Below are positions 54,306 through 62,522 of a stretch of 64,000 nt of DNA, piece after piece; within the stretch, counting starts at the first letter, position 1; the number at the start of each line of letters is the position of its first letter. The stretch spans positions 1 through 64,000 of the forward strand of contig JBGTDA010000021.1 of assembly GCA_041748555.1 (NCBI GenBank). Reading direction: 5' to 3'. The position numbers and the translations under genes are program-made. The notes beneath the pieces are model-generated. The model searched no databases and was not told where the DNA came from. It saw only the letters and a list, made by a program, of their open reading frames with translations. This DNA comes from Rhodonellum sp041748555. GTDB taxonomy: Bacteria > Bacteroidota > Bacteroidia > Cytophagales > Cyclobacteriaceae.

Positions 54306-56156
54306 ATGTGTGGAATTGCAGCTATCCTGACTCAGGATCAAGAAACAAAGCAAAACTTCATTACCCGGTCACATCAGTTGCTCCAACACAGGGGACCTGA
54401 TTCCAAAGGAAGTTGGAACGATGATTTTGTGGGACTGGTACACCAAAGATTGTCTATTCAGGATCTAAGCGAGGCCGGGCATCAGCCTATGGTTTCAGGA
54501 AGTGATCGATTCATTATCATTTTCAATGGAGAAATTTATAATCACCTGGAATTAAGGGCAAAATTCTTTCTCAATAAAAATTGGAACGGCCATTCCGATA
54601 CTGAAACAATCCTAATGCTGTTTGAAAAAATCGGTGTGGAAATGTTTTCGATTTTGGTGGGCATGTGGGCCATAGCTATTTGGGATAAGCATGAAAAAAA
54701 GATGCTTGTATCCAGGGATAGATATGGCCAAAAACCATTGTATTACAAATTTTTCCCTAATGGGGATTTTGGAATTGCCAGTGAAATCAAACCCTTGCTT
54801 GTTCCGGGACAAACCAATCAGGCTAATAGTTTGATGGTCGCTGAATACTTAGCGCTCGGAAATTACGGACATTTGGGAGATCAGACATTTTTCGCTGATG
54901 TATTTCAACTTCTTCCCGGTAGCTATGCCTGGATTGGAATGGGAGATAAATCCATTGTTTCGAAAAAATATTGGGAAATACCTCTAACACCGATTAAGGA
55001 TAAAATCAATGTTGGGGAAAGAGAAATATTAAAATTGAGAGACTGTCTTTATGAGGCAGTCAGTTCCCAGACCATATCCGATGTGCCGATTGGTGCAAGT
55101 TTGAGCGGAGGTTTGGATTCCAGTCTCGTAGTGGGAATATTAGCTTCCAGAACTACCAAAAATAATCCCATTTCTGTTTTTACAGCCCAAACCCCTGGCT
55201 CAAAATGGGATGAAAGTCCTTTTGTAAAAGCTGTTTCTGATAAATGGGGAAACCATATGAATCTTTATGCGAAAGACCTGAATCAGGTAAGAGTATCTGA
55301 AAGCTTGGAAAGAACGATTTATGTCCAAGAAGAGCCATTTGGAGACCCTTCAATCATCGCTCATAGTTTTTTAATGGATATGGCAAAGGAAGTGGGAATT
55401 AAAGTTGTACTCGGTGGTCAGGGAGCAGATGAAGTTTTTAGAGGATATTCCCACAATATCAAACAATTATTTTCCCATGAACTGAGTCGATTGAATTTCA
55501 GCTATGCCCTACCTGAATTAAGAAAATCCAATTATAAGCTTCAGGAAAGCCTAAGGATTGGATTAGGAGCCTATTTCCCGCAGATAGAAAGAAAGATGCG
55601 GATGAAATCAAGAGAAAAAAGAAGATTTTTTCTCTCGGATGCCCTCAGGGAGGCTGCAGGTAAATTTGAAATGTCCAGTAGATTGGCGCTGGCCAATAAT
55701 TGGGAAGAAAGCTTAAAAGAATCGATTTTAGGCGTGCATATCCCCCATTTGGTCCATTACGATGATCGAAACGGTATGGCCAGGTCTATCGAAGGAAGAA
55801 TGCCGTTTCTGGATCACAGACTCTTAGATCTTGTTTCCACATTTAGCCCCGAGAGTTATTTTGAAAATGGTTTTTCAAAGGATTTGATCCGGAAGGCTGG
55901 AAAAGAATTTATCCCGGATACTGTTTTCAAACGAAAAGATAAGCTAGGATTTTTCACGCCTATCCACGAAATGTTACATTCAGAAATTGATTGGGTGAAG
56001 GAAAGGATAGGTTCACCTAAATGGGTGGATGGAAAAGTTATTAACAAGGATATTGAATTTTATAGAGGTTCAGGAAATAGTATCGAAATTTCCGAAAGAC
56101 TCTGGAGAACTGTTTCACTTGCCTGCTGGTCAAACTTATTCAATGTTAATCTATGA
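54306..56156 (+). CDS. AsnB-type glutamine-hydrolysing amidotransferase, copy 3
   Basis: A 616-residue enzyme with Cys2 (MCGIAAI), LQHRGPDSKG, RLSIQDLSEAGHQPM, NGEIYNHLELR, the synthetase loop SGGLDSS (267-273), GGQGADEVFRGY and YDDRNGMARSIEGRMPFLDHR. All catalytic motifs are intact. As with the other two copies, an amide on a uronic acid of the polymer is the likely product. It directly follows a glycosyltransferase gene (one-base gap) and overlaps the methyltransferase gene by four bases, so amidation and methylation are probably co-expressed. Confidence 0.88.
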   Translation: MCGIAAILTQDQETKQNFITRSHQLLQHRGPDSKGSWNDDFVGLVHQRLSIQDLSEAGHQPMVSGSDRFIIIFNGEIYNHLELRAKFFLNKNWNGHSDTETILMLFEKIGVEMFSILVGMWAIAIWDKHEKKMLVSRDRYGQKPLYYKFFPNGDFGIASEIKPLLVPGQTNQANSLMVAEYLALGNYGHLGDQTFFADVFQLLPGSYAWIGMGDKSIVSKKYWEIPLTPIKDKINVGEREILKLRDCLYEAVSSQTISDVPIGASLSGGLDSSLVVGILASRTTKNNPISVFTAQTPGSKWDESPFVKAVSDKWGNHMNLYAKDLNQVRVSESLERTIYVQEEPFGDPSIIAHSFLMDMAKEVGIKVVLGGQGADEVFRGYSHNIKQLFSHELSRLNFSYALPELRKSNYKLQESLRIGLGAYFPQIERKMRMKSREKRRFFLSDALREAAGKFEMSSRLALANNWEESLKESILGVHIPHLVHYDDRNGMARSIEGRMPFLDHRLLDLVSTFSPESYFENGFSKDLIRKAGKEFIPDTVFKRKDKLGFFTPIHEMLHSEIDWVKERIGSPKWVDGKVINKDIEFYRGSGNSIEISERLWRTVSLACWSNLFNVNL

Positions 56157-57013
56157 TTAAAAAATTTAAATTAGAGTGGATTTCCTCAATTGATCCGGAA
56201 AACAATAATAAGCTAAACCACTTGTCAGCTAAGATGAGTGATTATTATACCAATAACCTTATTTATTACGATGATATATCGGACAGCGAATATTTATGGA
56301 ATGATAAAAATTACCTTCCGCATATGCAGATTATTGCCAGTGCCGGAAATGCTGATAAAATTTTAGAAATAGGCTGTGGGGAAAGCTCAATTTTAAAACA
56401 TCATCCGGAAATTAGCCATAAATATTCAGGTATAGATTTTTCTCCCAAAATCATTGAAAAAAACCAAAAAAGGTTTCCTGGCGCCGGTTTTTCATCCATT
56501 GAGGATCCGCTTGCTTATCCTTATCCTGATGCAAGTTTTGATTTGATATTTTCGGTTTTTGTTCTAGAGCACACTGTATTCCCGCAAAAATTTCTGAATG
56601 AGTGCATCCGATTGTTAAAAGATGGGGGAGAAATCATTATTTTGGCTCCTAATTATTTGGATAATGGATTTTTGCCTAGCCAACAAGTTTCCGAAGGTTT
56701 GTTGAGTGGTAGGGAATTGTTAAAAAAAGGTCGTCTACTTGAGGCTATTCGTGCCGCTTGGTATAATAAAATTCTTATACCGAATGAATGCAAAAAGCTT
56801 CGCAGAAATATACCCGGGTTTTATATCAATACCAATCCGATATGTTTTAAAATAAAAGAATTTGAGCCTGACGTGGACGCAGTATATGTTGTTTCGGAAA
56901 AGGAAATTGAGGTTTATATGAAGCAGAAAGGTTTCAATAAGGTGGAGAACAGTTCTGATTTAGCTCAATTTACTCAATCTAGAAAATTATGTTTTCATAT
57001 ATTTAAAAAATAA
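56153..57013 (+). CDS. Class I SAM-dependent methyltransferase
   Basis: A 286-residue protein with the SAM-binding ILEIGCGESSIL (about 66-77; motif I), YSGIDFSPKIIEKN (motif II), DASFDLIFSVFVLEHTVFPQKFLNECIRLLKDGGEIIILAPNY (motifs IV-VI), and a C-terminal region that may bind the acceptor. O-methylation of a polymer sugar is likely. A chain-terminating cap that the Wzt C-terminal domain recognises is one possibility. Four-base overlap with AsnB copy 3; the next gene follows by one base. Confidence 0.83.
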   Translation: MIKKFKLEWISSIDPENNNKLNHLSAKMSDYYTNNLIYYDDISDSEYLWNDKNYLPHMQIIASAGNADKILEIGCGESSILKHHPEISHKYSGIDFSPKIIEKNQKRFPGAGFSSIEDPLAYPYPDASFDLIFSVFVLEHTVFPQKFLNECIRLLKDGGEIIILAPNYLDNGFLPSQQVSEGLLSGRELLKKGRLLEAIRAAWYNKILIPNECKKLRRNIPGFYINTNPICFKIKEFEPDVDAVYVVSEKEIEVYMKQKGFNKVENSSDLAQFTQSRKLCFHIFKK

Positions 57014-57014
57014 A

Positions 57015-57923
57015 ATGAAATTTGGAATTTTGACGCTAGCATTTTATGGAAATGCTACCATGGAGAGGATGCTGGCTAACACCGGTGGATTTGTGGATAA
57101 AATTTACTTAAGTCACAGTCCGGTTCCCTGGAGCAAGTATAACTCCCATGCAAGAGAAATTTTCAGTTCGGATTTTGACACAAACAAAATCTCGGAATTT
57201 CCCTACGCCGAAAAAATTCATTTTATAGAAGGTGTATGGGAAAGTGATGAGTCCCAAAGAGAACATGCACTTCAACAGGCGAGAGCTGATGGGATTGATT
57301 ATCTGATAATCCAAGATGCCGACGAATTCTATATGCCGGAGGATTTTTTGAAGAATCTGGAAGGAATCAGAAATAATCCTAATTACCCTGCATATATCTG
57401 TCCGTGGGTCAAGTTTTGGAAAAACACGGGATATGTAATGCAAGCCCGCAAACACAGAGGGATTCCTAAACAGACAGTAACAACCTGTCCGAATTTTGCA
57501 GTCAATGTTAATTATCCCGGTATTCACTTTAACCTGAGCAGGTTGGTCAATGAAATGGATAATGCCTTTATGCTGGATGGATTATGTCTCCATCTCTGCT
57601 GGGTTCTTACTAATGAAGAGGTTTTAAAGAAAATTTCCACGTGGGGCCATAGCCATCAATTTGATTATAAAAAATGGTATAAACATAAATGGTTGGCTTG
57701 GAATAAGGACACCCGATATATTGGGCTTTTCAAACGTTCTGATTATTTGCGGGCTGTCCCATTCTATGGAACCTTGCCAAAAGAATTGGAAGGTTTTGAA
57801 TTACCAAATCAGGAAACCATGCCGTTGAATTTTCTTGAAAAACTGGATTGTTGGAGATTGGATTGCAAATCCATGGTTGAGGTAAAGCTTTTGGATAATA
57901 AAAAAAGATTTTTAAAGAAGTAA
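57015..57923 (+). CDS. GT-A glycosyltransferase (family 2/92-like)
   Basis: A 302-residue protein: MKFGILTLAFYGNATMERML, a central acidic motif IIQDADEFYMPEDFL (about 96-110; Asp-x-Asp), WVKFWKNTGYVMQARKHRG, and aromatic-rich GHSHQFDYKKWYKHKWLAWNKDTRYIGLF. The DADEF pattern suggests the GT2/GT92 group, acting on a metal-bound NDP-sugar. It is the last plus-strand gene before a convergent gap. Substrates unknown. Confidence 0.7.
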   Translation: MKFGILTLAFYGNATMERMLANTGGFVDKIYLSHSPVPWSKYNSHAREIFSSDFDTNKISEFPYAEKIHFIEGVWESDESQREHALQQARADGIDYLIIQDADEFYMPEDFLKNLEGIRNNPNYPAYICPWVKFWKNTGYVMQARKHRGIPKQTVTTCPNFAVNVNYPGIHFNLSRLVNEMDNAFMLDGLCLHLCWVLTNEEVLKKISTWGHSHQFDYKKWYKHKWLAWNKDTRYIGLFKRSDYLRAVPFYGTLPKELEGFELPNQETMPLNFLEKLDCWRLDCKSMVEVKLLDNKKRFLKK

Positions 57924-58038
57924 GATTTTTCTATATTTTAAATATCCATTTTTCCCTAAATTGATTTTTTTGTATATCCGCACGATTTCACGAACTTGAA
58001 TTTAGACCTTTCTACAAGTTAAATTTTTTTCAGCTTCG

Positions 58039-58069
58039 GTCTTCCAATATTTTTCCTAAAAAGGAAGAC
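58039..58069. terminator. Hairpin in the convergent gap, possible bidirectional terminator
   Basis: GTCTTCC (58039-58045) pairs with GGAAGAC (58063-58069), a seven-bp stem with a 17-base A/T-rich loop, between the plus-strand glycosyltransferase and the minus-strand SGNH-like gene. Convergent genes need a terminator here. The rest of the 247-base gap is AT-rich and shows no gene. Confidence 0.45.
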
Positions 58070-58170
58070 TAAATGCAACCAAGAGGAAATTTTAAGTTTT
58101 AAACAATCCTTCTCATTTCATTCTCCCAAAATTATTCTAACACCTTAAAAAAACAATCTATACCTAAAAT

Positions 58171-59187
58171 TTATTGATGATTTTGAGAATATATAAACCT
58201 TAAAATACTGTCCCCAACTATTGGTCGGTAATGGCTGGATTCGTAGTAATTGGTTTTTTCGTCGGTAATGTTATTTTTTCCGGAAAAATCATAAAGATTT
58301 TCTCCGAAGAAATTCTCTAAGATTTTTAGGTCTACAGGATTAAATTTGATTTGGTCAAATAAAGGGCTTATGATTACTTTATATTGAGCCTGATGTGCGT
58401 CGAGGATATTTCTTATTTCAGTAAGCAGTTTTTCATGGGTGGCATTGATTTGCCTAACCGTGTCAATAAATTGTGTTTCGTTCCTCTGATAAAAAACAGC
58501 ATCTCTATTTTTATAATAAGCTTCCTCGTTTAGGGCTAATTCCTGATTTTGATCTTCAATTATCATTTTATTGCTGATCCGATCATAGGAAATGTTTCGG
58601 TTTTCTAAATATTCCAGCATATAGGGTTTGAATTCCTTTGTGATCTGATAATCATAATAACTCATAAGAAAGCTCGGATTAGAATAAGCTTTAAGAAAAG
58701 TTTGATGGAAGATCAATGGATTTTCCTTGGAAACTTCAGGATGTTTTATATATAGATGACCTTCATGATTTGCAGATCGTTGGAAAGACACATCCAAGCA
58801 TAGGATAATCAATGCATTTTCAATTTTGACTCCCAATTGATCAATTAGTTTTATTTTTTTATTTATTCCATATATAGATTCTCCTGAGGCATCAAAGACA
58901 TAAGGCGAACTTCCTTCCGGTAAATGTCGGGCCCAGGATTCAGGACTGAATGCCAATGTTCTCGAACTTCCAAAGATGAAAGAATTGTAACTGTATTTTT
59001 GATAATTTTGGAGGAACATTTCAGTGGATATATAGTCTCTGTTGGGTAAAACCTTCGGATATGAAAAATCCTCATAATCCCTCAACACTTTAAAGGGATC
59101 AAAAACAATATAACCAGCCAATAGTAACCAAATCGGAAGACTTCCAATCAATAAAAATTTAAATACATTTTTTAGGAACGGGTACAT
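58171..59187 (-). CDS. SGNH/AlgJ-like membrane-anchored protein of an O-acetylation system
   Basis: A 338-residue protein with one N-terminal helix (about residues 9-28) and a periplasmic domain. The FIFGSSRTLAF motif (about 70-80, GSSR with the candidate Ser) and a C-terminal ESSHYRP (Glu316-x-x-His319) resemble the SGNH hydrolase active site of AlgJ/AlgX/DltD-like proteins, which transfer acetyl groups in the periplasm. The exact Asp of the D-x-x-H pair is replaced by Glu, so catalysis is not certain. It lies two bases downstream of the MBOAT gene, as AlgJ does next to AlgI. Confidence 0.72.
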   Translation of the reverse strand: MYPFLKNVFKFLLIGSLPIWLLLAGYIVFDPFKVLRDYEDFSYPKVLPNRDYISTEMFLQNYQKYSYNSFIFGSSRTLAFSPESWARHLPEGSSPYVFDASGESIYGINKKIKLIDQLGVKIENALIILCLDVSFQRSANHEGHLYIKHPEVSKENPLIFHQTFLKAYSNPSFLMSYYDYQITKEFKPYMLEYLENRNISYDRISNKMIIEDQNQELALNEEAYYKNRDAVFYQRNETQFIDTVRQINATHEKLLTEIRNILDAHQAQYKVIISPLFDQIKFNPVDLKILENFFGENLYDFSGKNNITDEKTNYYESSHYRPIVGDSILRFIYSQNHQ

Positions 59188-59189
59188 GA

Positions 59190-60626
59190 TTAAAACTGGA
59201 AATATATAAACTCCTGCTCTTTACCTGAAAAGAGAAAGAGCCCTATTATAAGTGAATAATAAAAGGTTAATCGGACTGTTTTAGGCCATCTAAAACCCAA
59301 TGTAGCAATTGCATATTCCTGCTCTCTTCCCAGCCATTCCACAAGAGTGAAAATCAGAATCAGTATAAATGTTGTTTTGGGTAAATGCTCGGGCATATAA
59401 AACAGCGATCTTGAAAATATTGTCCCCAAGTAATTTGCTGCATGGGTTATATTATCTGCCCTGAAGATTATCCAAGCCACCACCGTTAATCCAAAGGTGT
59501 ATGTCATATTAATGACTTCACGCAAGTTGGGGATATTTCTTCCTTTTGCTACAATATCCAGGTTTATCCTGTTTTTATTGAATAGTAACAAAGGGAGAAA
59601 ATAAAGTGCATTCAAGGCTCCCCAGACCATAAAGGTCCAATTGGCACCATGCCAAAAACCACTCACAATAAATATGATGAAAGTGTTTCTAACTTTCATG
59701 AGAGTTCCACCATTACTTCCACCCAATGGAATGTAAAGATAATCTCTGAACCAAGTCGAAAGTGAGATGTGCCATCTTCTCCAAAATTCAGCTATATCTC
59801 TGGAGAAATAGGGAAATGCAAAATTTCTCATCAAATCAAATCCAAACAACCGGGATGTCCCGATGGCAATATCGGAGTAACCTGAAAAATCTCCGTAAAT
59901 CTGGAAAGCAAACAATATTCCTCCAATGACCAACGTGCTACCGGAGAAACTTTCAGAATTATTGAAAATAATATTTACCGACTCAGCACAGTTATCGGCA
60001 ATCACGATTTTTTTAAACAAACCCCACAAAATCTGTCTTAATCCATCTACAGCCTTTTGGTAATCAAAAGTTCTTTTGATGAAAAACTGGGGAAGTAAAT
60101 TCGAAGCCCTTTCTATAGGTCCGGCTACGAGTTGTGGAAAGAAGCTAACAAAAGCAGTAAATGCAATTAAATCCTTGGTAGGTTCAAGCTTCCTCTTATA
60201 AACATCAATCGTGTAACTGAGTGTCTGGAAAGTATAAAAACTTATTCCGACAGGTAAGATGATATTTAATGAAGACCCTGAAATTTCACCTCCGAAAAAG
60301 GTAAATGCTGTTGTGAAATTTTCTATGAAAAAATTAAAATACTTAAAGAATCCTAAAAAGCCAAGATTGATCAAAATGCTTACCCAAAGCAGACCTTTTC
60401 GTTTTGATTGATTGGATTCTTTAGAAAGCGCAATTCCAATGATATAATCAACTATGGTTGAAAATATTATTAAAAATAAAAATCTCCAATCCCACCAACC
60501 GTAAAACATGTAGCTCGCCGCTACGACCAACAAATTTTGCTGCTTTAAATTATTGTTTGTGACAAACCAATATAGAAAGAAGACCAATGGTAAAAATATC
60601 GCAAAATCTATGGAATTGAAGAGCAT
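59190..60626 (-). CDS. MBOAT family O-acyltransferase (AlgI-like)
   Basis: A 478-residue inner-membrane protein with about 11 helices, the AlgI size. Seen: SYMFYGWWDWRFL (38-50), LPVGISFYTFQTLSYTIDVY (124-143), DFSGYSDIAIG, FWRRWHISLSTWFRDYLYIPLGG (281-303; His286) and the catalytic His326 in SGFWHGANWTFMVWG. MBOATs pass acetyl groups across the membrane to a partner that acetylates the polymer, here likely the SGNH-like protein encoded two bases downstream. The pair is on the minus strand, opposite to the rest of the locus, so it is separately controlled. Confidence 0.93.
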   Translation of the reverse strand: MLFNSIDFAIFLPLVFFLYWFVTNNNLKQQNLLVVAASYMFYGWWDWRFLFLIIFSTIVDYIIGIALSKESNQSKRKGLLWVSILINLGFLGFFKYFNFFIENFTTAFTFFGGEISGSSLNIILPVGISFYTFQTLSYTIDVYKRKLEPTKDLIAFTAFVSFFPQLVAGPIERASNLLPQFFIKRTFDYQKAVDGLRQILWGLFKKIVIADNCAESVNIIFNNSESFSGSTLVIGGILFAFQIYGDFSGYSDIAIGTSRLFGFDLMRNFAFPYFSRDIAEFWRRWHISLSTWFRDYLYIPLGGSNGGTLMKVRNTFIIFIVSGFWHGANWTFMVWGALNALYFLPLLLFNKNRINLDIVAKGRNIPNLREVINMTYTFGLTVVAWIIFRADNITHAANYLGTIFSRSLFYMPEHLPKTTFILILIFTLVEWLGREQEYAIATLGFRWPKTVRLTFYYSLIIGLFLFSGKEQEFIYFQF

Positions 60627-61154
60627 TTACTGGAATATTTTTATGGGTGATTTTCCTCAACCGGAAAGCTGACAAAAATTTTGGTCAAAAGTACAAAATA
60701 TTTATAATTATTGATTTTTTGATGGGGTAATTTTTCCGATATTAAAGAGAAGAAAATCCTTAAGATGGGCTCCAATCAGTCAATACTCTTATTTTGGAGA
60801 ATATATGAAATAAAAAGCAAAGAAAATTTTTAGAAAGCGGAATTAAACTTTTTCAAGAGTATAATTATAAAAATCTGAGAAAATCAACATATCTTAAAAC
60901 AATTCATTTCCTGTTTTCAGAACATTTCGCTTCAGGTTCAGCTATTAAAAATAGTTCAAAGTTTAATTTTTCTTAGATATTAAACTTTGAAATTTCCAAA
61001 TCAGTAAATAAATTACAAATTGTGTTTACCTTTGGCTACTAAAGATTCCGATTTCGACAAGCTGCCTGAGCTTTATTGAATCTGTCAATTGAAATCCCCC
61101 AATTGATAAAATAATCAGATTAAAGATATACCCGCTTTAAGTAAATATTTAAAA
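60627..61154. promoter_or_regulatory. Divergent regulatory region between the O-acetylation pair and the second polymerase-like gene
   Basis: A 528-base AT-rich gap. For the minus-strand pair, TACTTTTG on the minus strand (60686-60693) is a perfect -7 element 60 bases before ATG 60626. For the plus-strand genes, TACCTTTG at 61027-61034 fits TAnnTTTG, 120 bases ahead of ATG 61155. Neither has a clear -33 TTTG. A 13-bp perfect inverted repeat lies between them (60955-60991). I saw no gene. Confidence 0.45.
60955..60991. repeat. 13-bp perfect inverted repeat in the divergent region
   Basis: TTCAAAGTTTAAT (60955-60967) is repeated in inverted form at 60979-60991 with an 11-base loop. It lies roughly midway between two divergent units, so an operator for a dimeric regulator is as likely as a terminator. 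The AT-rich context makes chance a possibility. Confidence 0.4.
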
Positions 61155-62522
61155 ATGATTCATCACCTGATATGGTTAATACTTCATGTTGGATTTTATT
61201 ATCTGATACCGGATTATGGTGCATCAATAAGCCTCTTGTTATATTTGATTTACGAATTAGTAAAAAACTACACAGCCAAAAGGAAGTTTCAGTATATACA
61301 CTTATATTTTTTGGGATTGGTCATTACGGTGATCGCCAACATTACTATAATCACGGGTTTTAAATCTGCCCAAGGCTATGAAAGTTATATCTATGCCATT
61401 CCTGACTTGTTTCCGTTGTCGGCACTCATTTTTGCGATCGGGAATCAATTTTTAGCCATCGGATATTATTGGAAAACAAATTTCCGATTGCCTAATATCT
61501 TCTTGAAAACCTTATTGAGCGTAGGCGTTTTGAACACCATATTTTGGATAGGGCTATTCTTTAGTTTCAATAAATTCTGGCTGTTTTTTAGCCTACCCGG
61601 CTCCTTCCAGACGATTATAGAATTGTTCCCGATTGTGGGCATCTTTGTTCTGGGTAGATATGCAGGTAAATTTCAAAAGAAATCCCTATATACTAAATCA
61701 TTGGTATTAACCATTGCGACTGCATTTAACGCATTGCTTTTTTCTTATTTACGACTTGAAATTTTGTTACCCATATTGGTCTTTATCCTCAGTTATTTTC
61801 TGGGTGCTGGAAGTTTAAAATCATTGTTCACAGTGAAGTTTATTCCTGTTATTTTATTGATCCTGATCTTTTATAGTTTTTTTGGAATGTTTGGAGCCAA
61901 AAGATCAAATATTTCCACTGGACTGGATCGATTGGCCCAACTGGATTTCACAGTAATTGAGGATCAAAATTACAGTTTTAAAGAAGAAGAAACTTTATCA
62001 GCATTTGAAAGAAGTTCAAACATTGCCCAAATTTCAGCGGTATGCGGTTTGGTTGAAAAAAACGGACATTATAATGGATTGGCTTCCTCACCTTTGGTGT
62101 TAGCCTTGGTTCCGAGGGTTTTTTGGCCCGAAAAACCGGTAATAGCTTTGGGAGTTTGGTATGCAGTGGAAATCGGAGCTGCGGTTGAAGTAGATGGGTG
62201 GTATAATAATTCCATCAATATGACCATCCCCGGACAGCTTTTTCTTGATTTCGGATGGATTGGTTTGATAATCGGATCTTTCCTTGTCGGAATGTTTCTG
62301 AAATTACTTTGGGATTCGGTTAATTTCTATAAAAGCCAATTCAATCTCTTGGGAACCTTCTTTGCCGTTTATTTACTGTATACTGCTTTTTTGGGAATCG
62401 GCGCGGATTTACAGATACTCATTACCTATTTGGCTATATATCTTACAATGCTCATTTTGAGTAAAATCTTCAAGACGAAACATGAAAATTCTGTGCGTAG
62501 GCCCTCTTTGGCGAGGAAGTAA
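61155..62522 (+). CDS. Second Wzy-like polysaccharide polymerase / O-antigen polymerase-like membrane protein
   Basis: A 455-residue protein with about 11-12 hydrophobic segments and a large loop at about 250-355 holding SAFERSSNIAQISAVCGLVE and LVPRVFWPEKPVIALGVWYAV. The PRxFWPxKP pattern with a following Gly is seen in oligosaccharide repeat-unit polymerases of Gram-negative bacteria. The call rests on this motif, topology and the glycosyltransferases downstream. No second flippase was found, so it may serve the same pathway as the polymerase-like gene at 26638 or a different polymer. Its 3' end overlaps the next gene by 41 bases. Confidence 0.72.
   Translation: MIHHLIWLILHVGFYYLIPDYGASISLLLYLIYELVKNYTAKRKFQYIHLYFLGLVITVIANITIITGFKSAQGYESYIYAIPDLFPLSALIFAIGNQFLAIGYYWKTNFRLPNIFLKTLLSVGVLNTIFWIGLFFSFNKFWLFFSLPGSFQTIIELFPIVGIFVLGRYAGKFQKKSLYTKSLVLTIATAFNALLFSYLRLEILLPILVFILSYFLGAGSLKSLFTVKFIPVILLILIFYSFFGMFGAKRSNISTGLDRLAQLDFTVIEDQNYSFKEEETLSAFERSSNIAQISAVCGLVEKNGHYNGLASSPLVLALVPRVFWPEKPVIALGVWYAVEIGAAVEVDGWYNNSINMTIPGQLFLDFGWIGLIIGSFLVGMFLKLLWDSVNFYKSQFNLLGTFFAVYLLYTAFLGIGADLQILITYLAIYLTMLILSKIFKTKHENSVRRPSLARK

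Noticed and set aside
44737..56156. Three AsnB genes as housekeeping asparagine synthetases
   Set aside because: Three divergent copies tightly packed among glycosyltransferase genes fit polymer amidation better; asparagine synthesis is kept only as an alternative.
57108..57527. A 139-codon minus-strand open frame inside the GT-A gene
   Set aside because: Antisense to a conserved transferase with a DADEF motif; no independent evidence.
4821..58044. The 12-mer GCTTCGGTCTTC in two intergenic gaps (4821 and 58033)
   Set aside because: Twelve-base matches are expected by chance in 64 kb; the surrounding bases do not align well enough to call a repeat family.
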